Assembly: GCA_019703815.1 (NCBI GenBank) | Contig: AP023052.1 | Coordinates: 1,984,001-2,048,000 of the forward strand | DNA from: Thaumasiovibrio occultus | GTDB lineage: Bacteria > Pseudomonadota > Gammaproteobacteria > Enterobacterales > Vibrionaceae | Direction: 5' to 3' | Length of the DNA stretch: 64,000 nt | Shown here: in pieces, positions 27,267-37,112 of the stretch | How positions within the stretch are numbered: position 1 is the first letter of the stretch | Layout of the letters: every line of letters begins with the position of its first letter | Made by a program: the position numbers and the translations under genes | Notes under the pieces: model-generated | What the model was told of the DNA's origin: nothing | Databases searched by the model: none | The model's input: only the letters and a program-made list of their open reading frames with translations

Positions 27267-29534
27267 TTATGCCTCTAAACTTCTGATGAGGTGATCCCAG
27301 CGCTTAGTGTGTTGCCATCCATTAAATAGAGTTAGCTTAAATTTCCAATCACCTTGCTGTACCAAAGATTGGGATAGGCGTTCGAGGTGATAAAGTTTCT
27401 CTGTTCCAAGAATATAGTTGTCATAACCAGCGTCTAAGAGCTTTAGACATAAATCAGAATCTTCAAAGTCACCTAAAATGTATTGAGTATCAAAGCCGCT
27501 AATTTCTTGAAATTTCGCCCTTTCTACCAATAAGCAAGCAGCCGTCACTGTCGCTACAGGTTCCAGTCCTATCTGGGGAACAAGGTTTTCAGGTAAGCCT
27601 TTATATGGATGATTATTTAGCCATAAACCACCAAACTCTCGGCTTTGACTAAAGTCCATACCGATATGCTGAATAGATTCATCTTCAAATACTAACTTTA
27701 CCCCTAGTGCTCCGATATTATTTGTGCTTTTATAGGCAGTAAGTAAGCGACGAAGCCATCCTGACTCTGACGGTAATACATCTGAATTTAGAAGCAGTAA
27801 ATGATCGCTACTCGCATATTTGACACCTAGATTATTAGCCCCAGCAAAACCTAAATTACGACCACAACTGACCAATTTAAATGATACGTTATATAGCTTT
27901 GAAATATCATCGCACATCGCTTTCGTCGCTTGATCGATACGCGGGTCATCGATAACATAAATCAACTCGACATCTTTGAAATCATCATCCAACTCAAACT
28001 GAGCAAGTTGGTGTAATACAAAATCAAAGCGACCATAGAGTGGTACTATGACCGAACAGGTTGGTTTAGCCACCTGGTTTCCAAATAAAGTGACCGAAGT
28101 TTCCTCTCGACTTGGTAGAGTCGTGCGAGCTTTCCAAATACCGAGTAAGGATGGCGCGACATGCTTTTCATAAATGTCAAAAAGGTCGGACGCATAGGGA
28201 TCAATTTGAGCTAACACCTGCTGTGTTGCAAGCACTTCATCACTGATTACCTCACCCAGTTCTAAAGGCAGTTTCACCACTTTTCCTGACTTTTCGATGA
28301 CTAGCGCATACAGTGGCGCACTGTAGTCCTTTACTTCTGAGTAACAGAAAAAACCAGCTTTAAAAGCTGATGTCAGATGCGGAAATGCGTCATTGACATC
28401 TAAACGAATGTTTCTTGTCAAACTTGGCAGGATATTGACTGAAAGAACATTACCATCCGTAATTCTTATCATTTCAATTTCACTGCGTGAATCATCTAAC
28501 CACCCACGAATAAAGCAACCATTATCTAAACTCAAACCTGAATCAATGTGCATCTTTGTTTGAACTTGTTGAACATCTACGATCTCTGATTGAAGTTCAG
28601 CTAAATATGTTGCACCTAACTGTTCAAGCAAAAACGCTTTACTTTCAGATACCGTCAATAATTTTCCATCGGTTAGATTGTTCTCTAAATGTTGTTTCGA
28701 CAGTTCCTTATCTAAAAGCAGTGGAATAACGACTTTATGCTCCTCGTTGCTAAAACAAAGTTCGATCGGGTCGTTACTGAGTTTTGTAATATCAAGGAGC
28801 AACAAGAATCCGTATGGGCACGCCTTGTCACCGGCATCAAAACAGTTTGCAACATCGGGGCGGTCTATTTGAAAATATTTAATGATCTTTGTAGAAATCC
28901 CAGTCTGTGATGAGACGACTTGTACATTCTTGTGAGATTCGATGTCTAGACACCACCCCCGAATGAGAGCTATTTTCCCTTTATACGAACCTGCCTCTTC
29001 GATGTAATGACGGATTGGATTAATCACAGCTTGCTCTTGCTCTTGCTCTTGCTCTTGCAGGCGAGAATAAACATCAATATTCTCTTCTCCGGCCATATTA
29101 CAAAAACTTACTCCAAATGTTTCACACACGACTCTTATTTGGTCATCTAGATCTTTTGAACAATTAAAATCTAATGGCACACTGACATTAGATTTTTCAT
29201 TTCTAAAGCAAACAGTTAATTCACCAAAGTCTTCAGCCACATTATAAATATGGCAAAAACCTAACAATAGCTCTTTGTCCATTAAACCAAGGTGCTCTAT
29301 TACATCAGGCCTTTGTTCATTTCGGCCAGCAATCAAAGATAATGTTTTACTATCTTCTGTCAGAATCGAAATACTAATTGTGTTATTTGAATCATCTGTA
29401 CACCATCCTTTAATGACAAGATGATTTTGATACACACCACACAAATCGATGCACTGCAGAATTTCCCCACTATTTCGACTTTGCTGTTTATGTTTGAGCA
29501 CGCTTATAAACTTGTTCTTAAGCCACTGACTCAT
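27267..29534 (-). CDS. Glycosyltransferase family 2 with three N-terminal beta-rich modules, locus A
   Basis: 755 residues. The C-terminal GT2 domain (about 493-740) shows CSVIVPLYGRFDFVL, GRNLGFAGANNLGVKYA, LLLNSDVLPS and GDFEDSDLCLKLLDAG. Before it lie three similar segments of about 95 residues (27-122, 180-275, 328-430), each with a (R/K)GW..D element, an R.DV step and a GF strand, suggesting repeated beta-sandwich modules. Between modules 1 and 2 is a QEQEQEQEQ stretch encoded by a hexanucleotide repeat. Transfers a sugar in capsule assembly; the modules may bind glycan or partners (inference). Confidence 0.85.
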   Translation of the reverse strand: MSQWLKNKFISVLKHKQQSRNSGEILQCIDLCGVYQNHLVIKGWCTDDSNNTISISILTEDSKTLSLIAGRNEQRPDVIEHLGLMDKELLLGFCHIYNVAEDFGELTVCFRNEKSNVSVPLDFNCSKDLDDQIRVVCETFGVSFCNMAGEENIDVYSRLQEQEQEQEQAVINPIRHYIEEAGSYKGKIALIRGWCLDIESHKNVQVVSSQTGISTKIIKYFQIDRPDVANCFDAGDKACPYGFLLLLDITKLSNDPIELCFSNEEHKVVIPLLLDKELSKQHLENNLTDGKLLTVSESKAFLLEQLGATYLAELQSEIVDVQQVQTKMHIDSGLSLDNGCFIRGWLDDSRSEIEMIRITDGNVLSVNILPSLTRNIRLDVNDAFPHLTSAFKAGFFCYSEVKDYSAPLYALVIEKSGKVVKLPLELGEVISDEVLATQQVLAQIDPYASDLFDIYEKHVAPSLLGIWKARTTLPSREETSVTLFGNQVAKPTCSVIVPLYGRFDFVLHQLAQFELDDDFKDVELIYVIDDPRIDQATKAMCDDISKLYNVSFKLVSCGRNLGFAGANNLGVKYASSDHLLLLNSDVLPSESGWLRRLLTAYKSTNNIGALGVKLVFEDESIQHIGMDFSQSREFGGLWLNNHPYKGLPENLVPQIGLEPVATVTAACLLVERAKFQEISGFDTQYILGDFEDSDLCLKLLDAGYDNYILGTEKLYHLERLSQSLVQQGDWKFKLTLFNGWQHTKRWDHLIRSLEA
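29031..29058. repeat. Hexanucleotide tandem repeat (TTGCTC, about 4.7 copies)
   Basis: TTGCTC repeated from 29031 to 29058, encoding alternating Gln-Glu on the minus strand at about residues 160-168 of the glycosyltransferase. As the unit is six bases, copy-number change keeps frame and would only change linker length. Confidence 0.9.
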
Positions 29535-29543
29535 GTCATCCCC

Positions 29544-30644
29544 CTAAAGCACGATGTCTGCACTGAGTAAGTCAGACCACCAAATTTCATTACCCAAATA
29601 CCACTTAACCGTTTTCTTGATACCCGTTTCAAAGGATTCTGTTGGTTTGTAACCAAGTTCATTATTGGTTTTGGTTGCATCAATCGCGTAACGGCGATCA
29701 TGGCCTGCACGATCAGACACGAAGGTAATGAGTTCTTCGGCAGAGTCATTGATTACGCTCAATGCGTTAGGAAAGCGAGTAGCTAAGGTTAGGTCAGATT
29801 CAAACTGGGCATTCATTACCTGACAAACTAACGTCACAATGTCAATGTTCGTCCATTCATTGTGACCGCCAATATTGTAATTCTCGCCTACTTTGCCTTT
29901 GTTTAATACCAACTCAATACCGCGAGCGTGATCTTCGACGTACAACCAATCTCGAATTTGTTGGCCGTCACCGTATATTGGCAGTGGTTTGTTGTGCAAA
30001 ATGTTGGTGATGATCAGCGGGATTAATTTTTCCGGGAAATGGTAAGGCCCGTAGTTGTTTGAGCAGTTTGACGTCGTCACTTCCAACCCATAAGTATGGT
30101 GGTAAGCACGTACCAGGTGGTCTGATGCTGCCTTTGATGCTGAGTATGGCGAGTTTGGTGCATAAGCGGTTTGCTCAGTAAACGCAGGGTCGGTTGGAGC
30201 CAGCGTGCCGTACACTTCATCCGTCGATACATGATGAAAACGGTGCACTAAAGGTGACTTTCCTTCCGCTTTTGGCTCATCAATCCAGACTTTCTTTGCC
30301 GCTTTTAGTAGGCTATACGTTCCTAGTATGTTAGTTTCTATAAACGCATCTGGTCCCGTGATTGAACGGTCTACATGAGATTCTGCGGCAAAGTGTACAA
30401 TAGTGTCCAGCTGATGTTCTTTGAGCAGTGTCTCTACGAGATTGGTGTCGCAAATATCGCCGTGCATAAATGTAAAATTGGCGTTGTCTTCTACACTCGC
30501 CAAATTCGCACGATTACCTGCGTAAGTTAGCGCATCTAAGACCACCACCTTATCTTGTGGATGGTTTTCTAACCAATAAAGTACGTAGTTAGCGCCAATA
30601 AAGCCCGCGCCACCCGTAACAAGTAAATTTCTATTTTTTATCAT
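29544..30644 (-). CDS. rfbB: dTDP-glucose 4,6-dehydratase
   Basis: 366 residues, normal length. NAD-binding motif [16 protein letters not shown] at the start, then [20 protein letters not shown], the STDEVYG motif and the catalytic [10 protein letters not shown] (Tyr, Lys). This is the short-chain dehydrogenase family member that converts dTDP-glucose to the 4-keto-6-deoxy sugar, second step of dTDP-L-rhamnose synthesis. Works with rfbA (33977), rfbC (33392) and rfbD (30739), with two glycosyltransferase genes inserted in the set. Confidence 0.95.
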   Translation of the reverse strand: MIKNRNLLVTGGAGFIGANYVLYWLENHPQDKVVVLDALTYAGNRANLASVEDNANFTFMHGDICDTNLVETLLKEHQLDTIVHFAAESHVDRSITGPDAFIETNILGTYSLLKAAKKVWIDEPKAEGKSPLVHRFHHVSTDEVYGTLAPTDPAFTEQTAYAPNSPYSASKAASDHLVRAYHHTYGLEVTTSNCSNNYGPYHFPEKLIPLIITNILHNKPLPIYGDGQQIRDWLYVEDHARGIELVLNKGKVGENYNIGGHNEWTNIDIVTLVCQVMNAQFESDLTLATRFPNALSVINDSAEELITFVSDRAGHDRRYAIDATKTNNELGYKPTESFETGIKKTVKWYLGNEIWWSDLLSADIVL

Positions 30645-30738
30645 TGACTAATTTCTGAATGGAATGTTGGTTTTAGGGGGATATAACGTCACTCTGACCG
30701 TGTTTCCTTGATGACAGAAAGATCAGTAACGTTACGTG

Positions 30739-31629
30739 TTATTTTGTGATGGTCTGTAACTCGTCCATCATCTGCGAAAGCTGTGCTCGCCAGTGTGTTG
30801 TACGCAGACCGCTCTTAGTTTCTGCCGATGTTTTGTCGATAACACTAAAGCTTGGCCTCGCTGCTGGCGTTGGATACGCTGATGCAGCAATTGGGCGTAA
30901 CTCGATAGGGCGTGCTAGCAAGCCTTTTTCTACGCCGAGCTCTTGAATTGCAACGGCAAAGTCATACCAAGACGCCACGCCCGCATCCGTCCAGTGCAAG
31001 ATAGACGCTTCGTTACCCTCCGGTATTGGGGCATTCACAACCAGCTGCCAAATCATCTGCGCTAACCCTTTGGCCCATGTTGGCGTACCCACTTGGTCAT
31101 AAACAATGCCCAGTTGCTTTCTCTCGCTCATTAACCGCAGCATGGTTTTGACAAAGTTATTGCCATTTGCCGAATACACCCAGGCGGTACGAATAATCGT
31201 CGCGTCTGAGCCTAAAATCCCAGCAACGTGCTCTTCGCCTGCAAGCTTAGAAGCGCCGTACACATTCAACGGATGCGGGATATCGCTGGGTAAATACGGC
31301 GTGGTTTTCTGCCCATCAAACACGAAATCGGTGGAGATATGCATCAGCTTTGCGCTATTGGCTTTACAAGCCTGTGCTAAATATTCACTGGCATCAGCGT
31401 TGACCGAATACGCAGCCTCTTGATCGGTTTCAGCTTTATCCACCGCCGTGTAAGCCGCAGCGTTGATAACGACATCAGGCTTGATGTCGCCAATGCAATC
31501 AAAAACAGCACTTCGATCGGTAATATCAAGCTGTTCAATCCCGAGAGAGTGCAGTTCCATTTGCGATGGGCAGGTTTGCTCTAGCTCCCATGCAAGCTGA
31601 CCGCCCTTACCGGTAACGAGGACTTTCAT
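30739..31629 (-). CDS. rfbD: dTDP-4-dehydrorhamnose reductase
   Basis: 296 residues from ATG 31629, with AGGAAAAAAAG just before it; the frame extends upstream to 31749, but that part lies inside the preceding glycosyltransferase. It begins MKVLVTGKGGQLAWEL (Rossmann GxxGQ) and has VINAAAYTAVDKAE, STDFVFDG and YGASKLAGE with the catalytic Tyr and Lys. Catalyses the last step, NADPH-dependent reduction to dTDP-L-rhamnose. Its start overlaps the upstream glycosyltransferase by 23 bases. Confidence 0.95.
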   Translation of the reverse strand: MKVLVTGKGGQLAWELEQTCPSQMELHSLGIEQLDITDRSAVFDCIGDIKPDVVINAAAYTAVDKAETDQEAAYSVNADASEYLAQACKANSAKLMHISTDFVFDGQKTTPYLPSDIPHPLNVYGASKLAGEEHVAGILGSDATIIRTAWVYSANGNNFVKTMLRLMSERKQLGIVYDQVGTPTWAKGLAQMIWQLVVNAPIPEGNEASILHWTDAGVASWYDFAVAIQELGVEKGLLARPIELRPIAASAYPTPAARPSFSVIDKTSAETKSGLRTTHWRAQLSQMMDELQTITK

Positions 31630-32551
31630 CTTTTTTTCCTGTTTTATTTTGTAGCCCGTCACATAACCCACCCAGCATCGCTTTGATGTGCTGATAAGGT
31701 GCAGGCGTAAAAAGGCTATACAAGCCAAAGCGAATAGGCAGTTTGCCAAGCTCCGCCAGTTTCCAAACGGCAGGTACGTGTGCCATTTTCAGTAACTGGC
31801 ATAGATTGCGAAAATAGTAGTAGTGGCGCAGCGGCGAGTGATTTACGATGCGCTTGCCAAGGATGTGAAGTGGCTCAACGCCCAGCTCATGCGACAGCGT
31901 CACCTCCACGTTCATCAATACCTGAAAGCCCTTGGCATTCGCTCTTAACCCCCATTCAATATCGACAAAATCGATAAATAGCGGTTCGTGATGCGGCCCA
32001 ATTTGCTCGTACGCGGCCAAGTTCACCAACGAGCCAGAAGAGATCCCATAGGAGACCGGCAGCAATGTCGGTGAATCAATAGTATTGGTTATTTGATCAA
32101 CCGACACACGCTTAATTCGCCAAGGTGATACTTGGATCCCCGCGCCGAAGCTATGCAAGTTGTTGGCAAAATAGCGCGGTAAAAACGCAGCAATATTCGT
32201 AAGACTGTGATGGCTGCCCTCGCTGCGTTGCTGCGCGCGCGCCATAGCGGGTTTGAGCATGTCATCAATGAACGTCGACGTAATTTTGCTATCTTGATCA
32301 AACAAGAAACACCACTGCATACCTCGTTGCTGCCAATAATCAATGCCAATATTTAACGCGGTGGCAATGCCAAGGTTATCGCCATTGCGAAGCACTGTAA
32401 TGGTGTCATCCGCCTCACTGTTGGATGAGGCCTCACTATTATCCACCACCACCACCGGCAAAAATTGACCAATGTATCGTGTGTTTTCCCAGTCTTGTTC
32501 GGTAGGGTGATAGTGCACAATCACCGCGGCAACACGAACGGACGAACTCAT
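31607..32551 (-). CDS. Glycosyltransferase family 2 (rhamnosyltransferase-like), locus A
   Basis: 314 residues. The GT-A start VAAVIVHYHPTEQDWENTRY, the segment NGDNLGIATALNIGI and the metal motif FLFDQDSKI are typical of bacterial rhamnosyltransferases, and FVDIEWGLRANAKGF follows. Its placement inside the dTDP-rhamnose gene set supports rhamnose transfer, but the acceptor is unknown. Overlaps the previous gene by four bases (ATGA) and rfbD by 23 bases. Confidence 0.87.
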   Translation of the reverse strand: MSSSVRVAAVIVHYHPTEQDWENTRYIGQFLPVVVVDNSEASSNSEADDTITVLRNGDNLGIATALNIGIDYWQQRGMQWCFLFDQDSKITSTFIDDMLKPAMARAQQRSEGSHHSLTNIAAFLPRYFANNLHSFGAGIQVSPWRIKRVSVDQITNTIDSPTLLPVSYGISSGSLVNLAAYEQIGPHHEPLFIDFVDIEWGLRANAKGFQVLMNVEVTLSHELGVEPLHILGKRIVNHSPLRHYYYFRNLCQLLKMAHVPAVWKLAELGKLPIRFGLYSLFTPAPYQHIKAMLGGLCDGLQNKTGKKDESPRYR

Positions 32552-33378
32552 GAACGCTTACCTTTTATCGCCGTGTCATCAGCGAGACTGGCCTTCAAAA
32601 GAGCGCTCTTTCGATGCCAACACTGCCGCCAACCCCGGCGAGTGAGCTCATACAACACAGTGCTTTTTACGTGTTGAAAAAATAACTTGGAACCGAAGCG
32701 GCGACTGTCGCAACGACGATAGTGCGTAGCTCTCACCGCTGGTAAATACGTAATGTCGAAACCTTCTCGATGGGCTCTCAAACAAAAGTCGACATCTTCA
32801 CAGTACATAAAATACGTTTCATCGAGGCCGTTCAGCATCTGATAAACATCGCCTCTAACGATCAAGAACGCGCCGCTGGCCCAGAATGCGCTCGACGGCA
32901 GCGCTTTCGTTCTATCAATGACCGTACTGCGGTCATTAAAGAGATAGTTTAAAAAGAAGGTACCTAACGTTGGGAACAATCTCAGGTTATCGTCAACCAC
33001 CGTTTGGTGACTATCAATAAACAAATTTGGTGCCAATAACGGTGGGGTTGTTTTCTCTATATCAACGATAAGCTGTTGTATCATCTCATCGCATATATCA
33101 ATATCCGGATTCAACATCACAAAATAATCCGACGCTGTTAGCCCCATGGTCATGGCAACCATAAAGTTGAGATTATTATTTTTAGAAAATCCGCATTTTC
33201 TATCATTACCAAAATATTCAACCCCGAGTGTATGGCAATACTGCTCTAATACTTTTGACTTGATATTATCTCTTAAAATAATTTTGATGTTTGCGTGTTT
33301 TGATAGCCGCGATAAGGTTTTTAGCTGTGAAATAATCTCATCGTGATGATGCGAAATAATTGAGAGATAAATGGTCAC
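32548..33378 (-). CDS. Glycosyltransferase family 2, locus A
   Basis: 276 residues. It opens TIYLSIISHHHDEIISQLKTL and carries CGFSKNNNLNFMVAM, the metal-site LNPDIDICDEM and MYCEDVDFCLRAHREGFD, matching the rhamnosyltransferase-like branch of GT2. It probably adds a deoxyhexose in the capsule repeat. Four-base overlap with the downstream glycosyltransferase suggests coupled translation; rfbC is 13 bases upstream. Confidence 0.85.
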   Translation of the reverse strand: MTIYLSIISHHHDEIISQLKTLSRLSKHANIKIILRDNIKSKVLEQYCHTLGVEYFGNDRKCGFSKNNNLNFMVAMTMGLTASDYFVMLNPDIDICDEMIQQLIVDIEKTTPPLLAPNLFIDSHQTVVDDNLRLFPTLGTFFLNYLFNDRSTVIDRTKALPSSAFWASGAFLIVRGDVYQMLNGLDETYFMYCEDVDFCLRAHREGFDITYLPAVRATHYRRCDSRRFGSKLFFQHVKSTVLYELTRRGWRQCWHRKSALLKASLADDTAIKGKRS

Positions 33379-33391
33379 GCATCAAATATCG

Positions 33392-33931
33392 CTATAACTT
33401 AGGCGCAGCAGTAAAACTGAGTCCGTCTTCATCTTTAGCAGAGAGTTGAGGTTGCTCGACTAGCGGCCACTGAATACCCAAATCACGGTCATCCCAACGC
33501 ACGCTGACTTCAGCGCTAGGGTTATAATAATCAGTACACTTATACACAAACTCAGCTTCATCTGACGTCACGTAGAAACCATGCGCAAAGCCTTCGGGTA
33601 CCCACAACTGCCGCTTATTTTCAGCAGAGAGAATAACCCCCACCCACTGACCCAATGTCGGCGAATCTTTTCGCATATCAACGGCGACGTCGAACACCTC
33701 ACCTTGTGTGACACGGACTAGTTTTCCTTGCGTATTTTCAGTTTGGTAATGCAACCCACGCAAAATACCGCGCTTTGATTTACTGTGATTTTCTTGTACA
33801 AACGTGTGTTCACCGCAATGCTGGTTAAATAATGCGGTGCGGAACGTTTCCATAAAGAAACCGCGTTCATCACCAAAGACTTGTGGCTCGATGATTTTTA
33901 CATCGGGAATTTTTGTTTCGATGAATCTCAT
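33392..33931 (-). CDS. rfbC: dTDP-4-dehydrorhamnose 3,5-epimerase
   Basis: 179 residues of the cupin-type RmlC family. IKIIEPQVFGDERGFFMETF-like opening, FVQENHSKSKRGILRGLHYQ with the catalytic His, GEVFDVAVDMRKDSPTLGQW, and WVPEGFAHGFYVTSDEAEF are all present. Epimerises carbons 3 and 5 before the RfbD reduction. Part of the rfbA-rfbC pair at the start of the sugar genes. Confidence 0.96.
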   Translation of the reverse strand: MRFIETKIPDVKIIEPQVFGDERGFFMETFRTALFNQHCGEHTFVQENHSKSKRGILRGLHYQTENTQGKLVRVTQGEVFDVAVDMRKDSPTLGQWVGVILSAENKRQLWVPEGFAHGFYVTSDEAEFVYKCTDYYNPSAEVSVRWDDRDLGIQWPLVEQPQLSAKDEDGLSFTAAPKL

Positions 33932-33976
33932 AATTTTTAAGACCTAACCTTCCATTATAACCAAGCCAAACATTTA

Positions 33977-34894
33977 CTATTTTTTGTTTTTAATTATTGG
34001 TTTCTCGATAATCCCAAGAAGGTATTTACCATAACCTGATTTTATTTTACTCATCGCAATCTCAGTAATTTTTTCCTCCGTGATATACCCCATACGATAA
34101 GCAACTTCTGCAGGACAATTCACTTTCAGACCTTGTCGCTTCTCAACGGCGCGAATATAAATTGCGGCATCGAGTAAATCATCTAAGGTGCCGGTATCTA
34201 ACCATGCGGTACCACGCCCCATGATTTCTACTTTCAATTCACCAGCTTGCAAATATTGGTCAATAACATCGGTGATTTCGAGTTCACCGCGCGCTGACGG
34301 TACCACGTTTTTCGCAAATTCCACTACGCGGTTATCGAAGAAATATAACCCTGGCACAGCATAGTTTGATTTTGGCTGAGTTGGCTTTTCTTCAATCGAT
34401 AGCACTCGGCCTTGCTCATCAAACTCAACAACACCATAAGCAGTTGGCTCTGCAACGTGATATCCAAAAACAGCCGCCCCTTGCGCTTGTTGGTTTGCTT
34501 TGTGCAACTGCGACGATAAATCGTGCCCATAGAATAAATTGTCCCCCAACACCAACGCCGCTGGCGAGCCTGCTAAAAATTCCTCGGCTAAAATAAATGC
34601 TTGCGCCAAGCCATCCGGTGACGGTTGCACACAATAGTCAAAGCGGATCCCCCAACGAGAGCCATCACCTAACAGGTTCTGAAAACGATGGATCTCTTGC
34701 GGAGTTGATATGATAAGGATCTCACGGATCCCTGCCATCATCAGATTAGCAATAGGGTAGTAAATCATTGGTTTGTCATACACAGGCATCAACTGCTTGC
34801 TGACAACTTTGGTTATCGGATACAGACGAGTGCCGGAACCACCCGCTAATATAATCCCTTTACGGTTAAAAGGATTACTGCAAGACTGTGACAT
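33977..34894 (-). CDS. rfbA: Glucose-1-phosphate thymidylyltransferase
   Basis: 305 residues from the second of two nearby ATG codons (34894); AAAGGAA stands too close to the first (34900). The signature [36 protein letters not shown] is complete, split across the start, and [14 protein letters not shown] holds the metal Asp. Makes dTDP-glucose, the first rhamnose precursor. It is the first variable gene after the conserved export block of locus A (17 bases from kpsE). Confidence 0.95.
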   Translation of the reverse strand: MSQSCSNPFNRKGIILAGGSGTRLYPITKVVSKQLMPVYDKPMIYYPIANLMMAGIREILIISTPQEIHRFQNLLGDGSRWGIRFDYCVQPSPDGLAQAFILAEEFLAGSPAALVLGDNLFYGHDLSSQLHKANQQAQGAAVFGYHVAEPTAYGVVEFDEQGRVLSIEEKPTQPKSNYAVPGLYFFDNRVVEFAKNVVPSARGELEITDVIDQYLQAGELKVEIMGRGTAWLDTGTLDDLLDAAIYIRAVEKRQGLKVNCPAEVAYRMGYITEEKITEIAMSKIKSGYGKYLLGIIEKPIIKNKK

Positions 34895-34911
34895 TATCAT
34901 TTCCTTTGGAA

Positions 34912-36273
34912 TTATTTGAGCTCTTGGATCGTCAAAAACACGATCCGGCCAATCACAAACAACATGGTCGCGAGTACAACGAACAACACAATGTTGTAGA
35001 ACACGTCGGGGTAAGTCGCCTTAACGGGACTGGTCGCCGTTTCAACCACGACTAAGTATTTCAGTTGTCGATAAGCCTCTATCCGCGACTTTTCCAACGA
35101 AATCTGCGATGAGGTATAGGCTTGCAACGCCAACTCATTTTGGATTTTTAAATCGGTGTATTGCGTCAATATTTCACTAATAGGAAGGGTGTTGTTATCA
35201 CTATCCGACAATTTTCCTCGCTCTTTCTCGAGCTGGCTTTTCAGCGCTTCGAGAGAATTACGGGCCGCAATAACTTTTGGAGCGCGCGGACTCATCATGG
35301 TCAATAGCCCATTTAGCTCAGCTTCCTTCGCTGAAATCTGCCCTTCCAAGCCATACGTAATTTGCTGCAGCGCCATTCCTTCCGCCATCGGATCTAACAA
35401 ATTGTAGCGCTGCTGAAACTGCATCAACCCGGTTTGCGCGTCTTGCAAGCGGCGCTCGATATTGGCGTGTTCTTGCTGAACAAAGGTCAGTTGAGCTTCA
35501 GCTAATTGGTGGCCAATGGAGTTAATGTACCATTCAGCGCGTGCAACGATGGTTTGCGTTAAGGTATGCGAAAAGTCAGGAGTAAATGCCTGCGTTTCGA
35601 TATGAACGATATTAGAATTTGAGTCGATGTATACATCAATGCGTGACAAATAGTAGTCAAACAAAGCTTCCCATTCACCCTCACGGCTTACTCGACTAAA
35701 TACATCAATACCATCTTGACTAAAGTGTTTCTGCAATCCCAACGTCTCTTCTAAATACATCAACATGTCATTGGATAAAATGTACGCTTTCACCAATTCG
35801 GTATCCGCGACACCGGTATTTGACACGCCCAAGCCCGTAAGCACTGCCATTGATGCATCCATCGTTGCCATGCCATCAGGTTGCTGAACAATGACCTGCG
35901 CTCGACTCACAAAACGCTCTGACGCCCAAAAGGCTTGATATATTCCAAATACTAGCGTCGGCAATAGTACGAGCCACACGAAAGGCATTGTTCCGAGCCT
36001 CGACACTTTTGGGACTAAGTTGCTGCTTGTTTTCGGCAGGTTTTTCTTATGTTGGGGGTTTTTCTCAACGCTATTATTTTCTAGACGACGAGAGATCGTT
36101 GCTTGCTGCTTTCTCAGGTTGTTTACCCGAACCAAGATACGCGCAGAGAGTTCTGGATCCGTTGCTTCAATCTGTTCAGCTTTCGCCATCAGAAATTCAA
36201 TGCTGCTAAATTGATCTTCACTGATCTCATTCTTAAATTGCTGAAAACGTAATTCGGTTGTGTGGGTTGTCAT
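34912..36273 (-). CDS. kpsE: Capsule export inner-membrane protein (KpsE/CtrB/BexC-like), locus A
   Basis: 453 residues. One N-terminal transmembrane helix near 93-115 ([21 protein letters not shown]) and one C-terminal near 424-449 ([20 protein letters not shown]) enclose a long periplasmic helical coil, as in the PCP-like KpsE family that links the ABC transporter to the outer-membrane channel. The first 90 residues form a soluble extension. The copy at 59516-60877 has the same length and near-identical sequence except for the last 60 residues. Follows kpsM by 48 bases. Confidence 0.9.
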   Translation of the reverse strand: MTTHTTELRFQQFKNEISEDQFSSIEFLMAKAEQIEATDPELSARILVRVNNLRKQQATISRRLENNSVEKNPQHKKNLPKTSSNLVPKVSRLGTMPFVWLVLLPTLVFGIYQAFWASERFVSRAQVIVQQPDGMATMDASMAVLTGLGVSNTGVADTELVKAYILSNDMLMYLEETLGLQKHFSQDGIDVFSRVSREGEWEALFDYYLSRIDVYIDSNSNIVHIETQAFTPDFSHTLTQTIVARAEWYINSIGHQLAEAQLTFVQQEHANIERRLQDAQTGLMQFQQRYNLLDPMAEGMALQQITYGLEGQISAKEAELNGLLTMMSPRAPKVIAARNSLEALKSQLEKERGKLSDSDNNTLPISEILTQYTDLKIQNELALQAYTSSQISLEKSRIEAYRQLKYLVVVETATSPVKATYPDVFYNIVLFVVLATMLFVIGRIVFLTIQELK

Positions 36274-36321
36274 TGATATATCTACTAACGTAAGAAATGG
36301 CAGTTGGGTTTAATGAAACTA

Positions 36322-37107
36322 TTAACGGCTGATTGCTTGTTTCCAGCTGATTTGGTAACAACACAACGCTAAAGTCAGCGTCGTCAGTGTAGTGATATTC
36401 AAGTAGAACGCACTCACTCCAACACTGCCATAGGCCGGATAAGCGTAAAAACGTGCCAATTCAACTGCATGTAGCAAGGGGTTCCAGTCCACATAAACCC
36501 AATATTTTCGTGGAATATCCTGTAAACTAAAGAATATCCCTGATATGAAAAACATTGGACGAGTCAATATCGCTTTTACTTTATTAACTTCAGGAACAAA
36601 GCAAGCAGATAAAGAAAATAGCAAACCAATTGATACAGATAAAACCCAAACTTTAAACACGATCAGCAACAGCGCTAGCGGATTGGTAACTTCGGGTGCG
36701 AATTTAAACAAGTATGCGAGTAAAGCTAAAAATGCCAGTAGTACAATCTTATTCAATAACTCGAAAAAACTAATAGCTAATACTGAACTAATTGGTTGCA
36801 CTTGGCGAAATGCATAAAGTGGCTTATTTTTCTGAATTGCGTTTGAAGTTTTTTCGAATGCCCCGAGAAAAAACTGCACCAAAACAACACCATAAACAAC
36901 AAAGAATGCAGTTGGCATACTGTGCGTATTACCGCCATCAAATGGATTACGAATTACTACCATTGCAGTAATCATAATCATTGGCGATATCAACGCCCAA
37001 CTCAATCCAAACTTATCAGTAAAAGTGCTTTTGATTTCACGAAGGAAAATAGCGAAGATTACATCACTAAAAATCCGTACCGCGCTCCGCTTTAGGACTC
37101 TTGCCAT
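36322..37107 (-). CDS. kpsM: Capsule export ABC permease (KpsM-like), locus A
   Basis: 261 residues with six hydrophobic helices of the ABC-2 family. The cytoplasmic opening FAIFLREIKSTFTDKFGLSW, the loop GAFEKTSNAIQKNKPLYAFRQVQPI and FFISGIFFSLQDIPRKYW match KpsM/CtrC/BexB permeases. Pairs with the KpsT ATPase at the far end of the locus to flip capsule polymer across the inner membrane. Paralogue at 60925-61710. Five bases from the kpsD-like gene. Confidence 0.92.
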   Translation of the reverse strand: MARVLKRSAVRIFSDVIFAIFLREIKSTFTDKFGLSWALISPMIMITAMVVIRNPFDGGNTHSMPTAFFVVYGVVLVQFFLGAFEKTSNAIQKNKPLYAFRQVQPISSVLAISFFELLNKIVLLAFLALLAYLFKFAPEVTNPLALLLIVFKVWVLSVSIGLLFSLSACFVPEVNKVKAILTRPMFFISGIFFSLQDIPRKYWVYVDWNPLLHAVELARFYAYPAYGSVGVSAFYLNITTLTTLTLALCCYQISWKQAISR

Positions 37108-37112
37108 ATAGT

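Noticed and set aside
29031-29058. Phase-variation switch by repeat slippage
   Set aside because: The unit is six bases, so copy changes never shift the frame.
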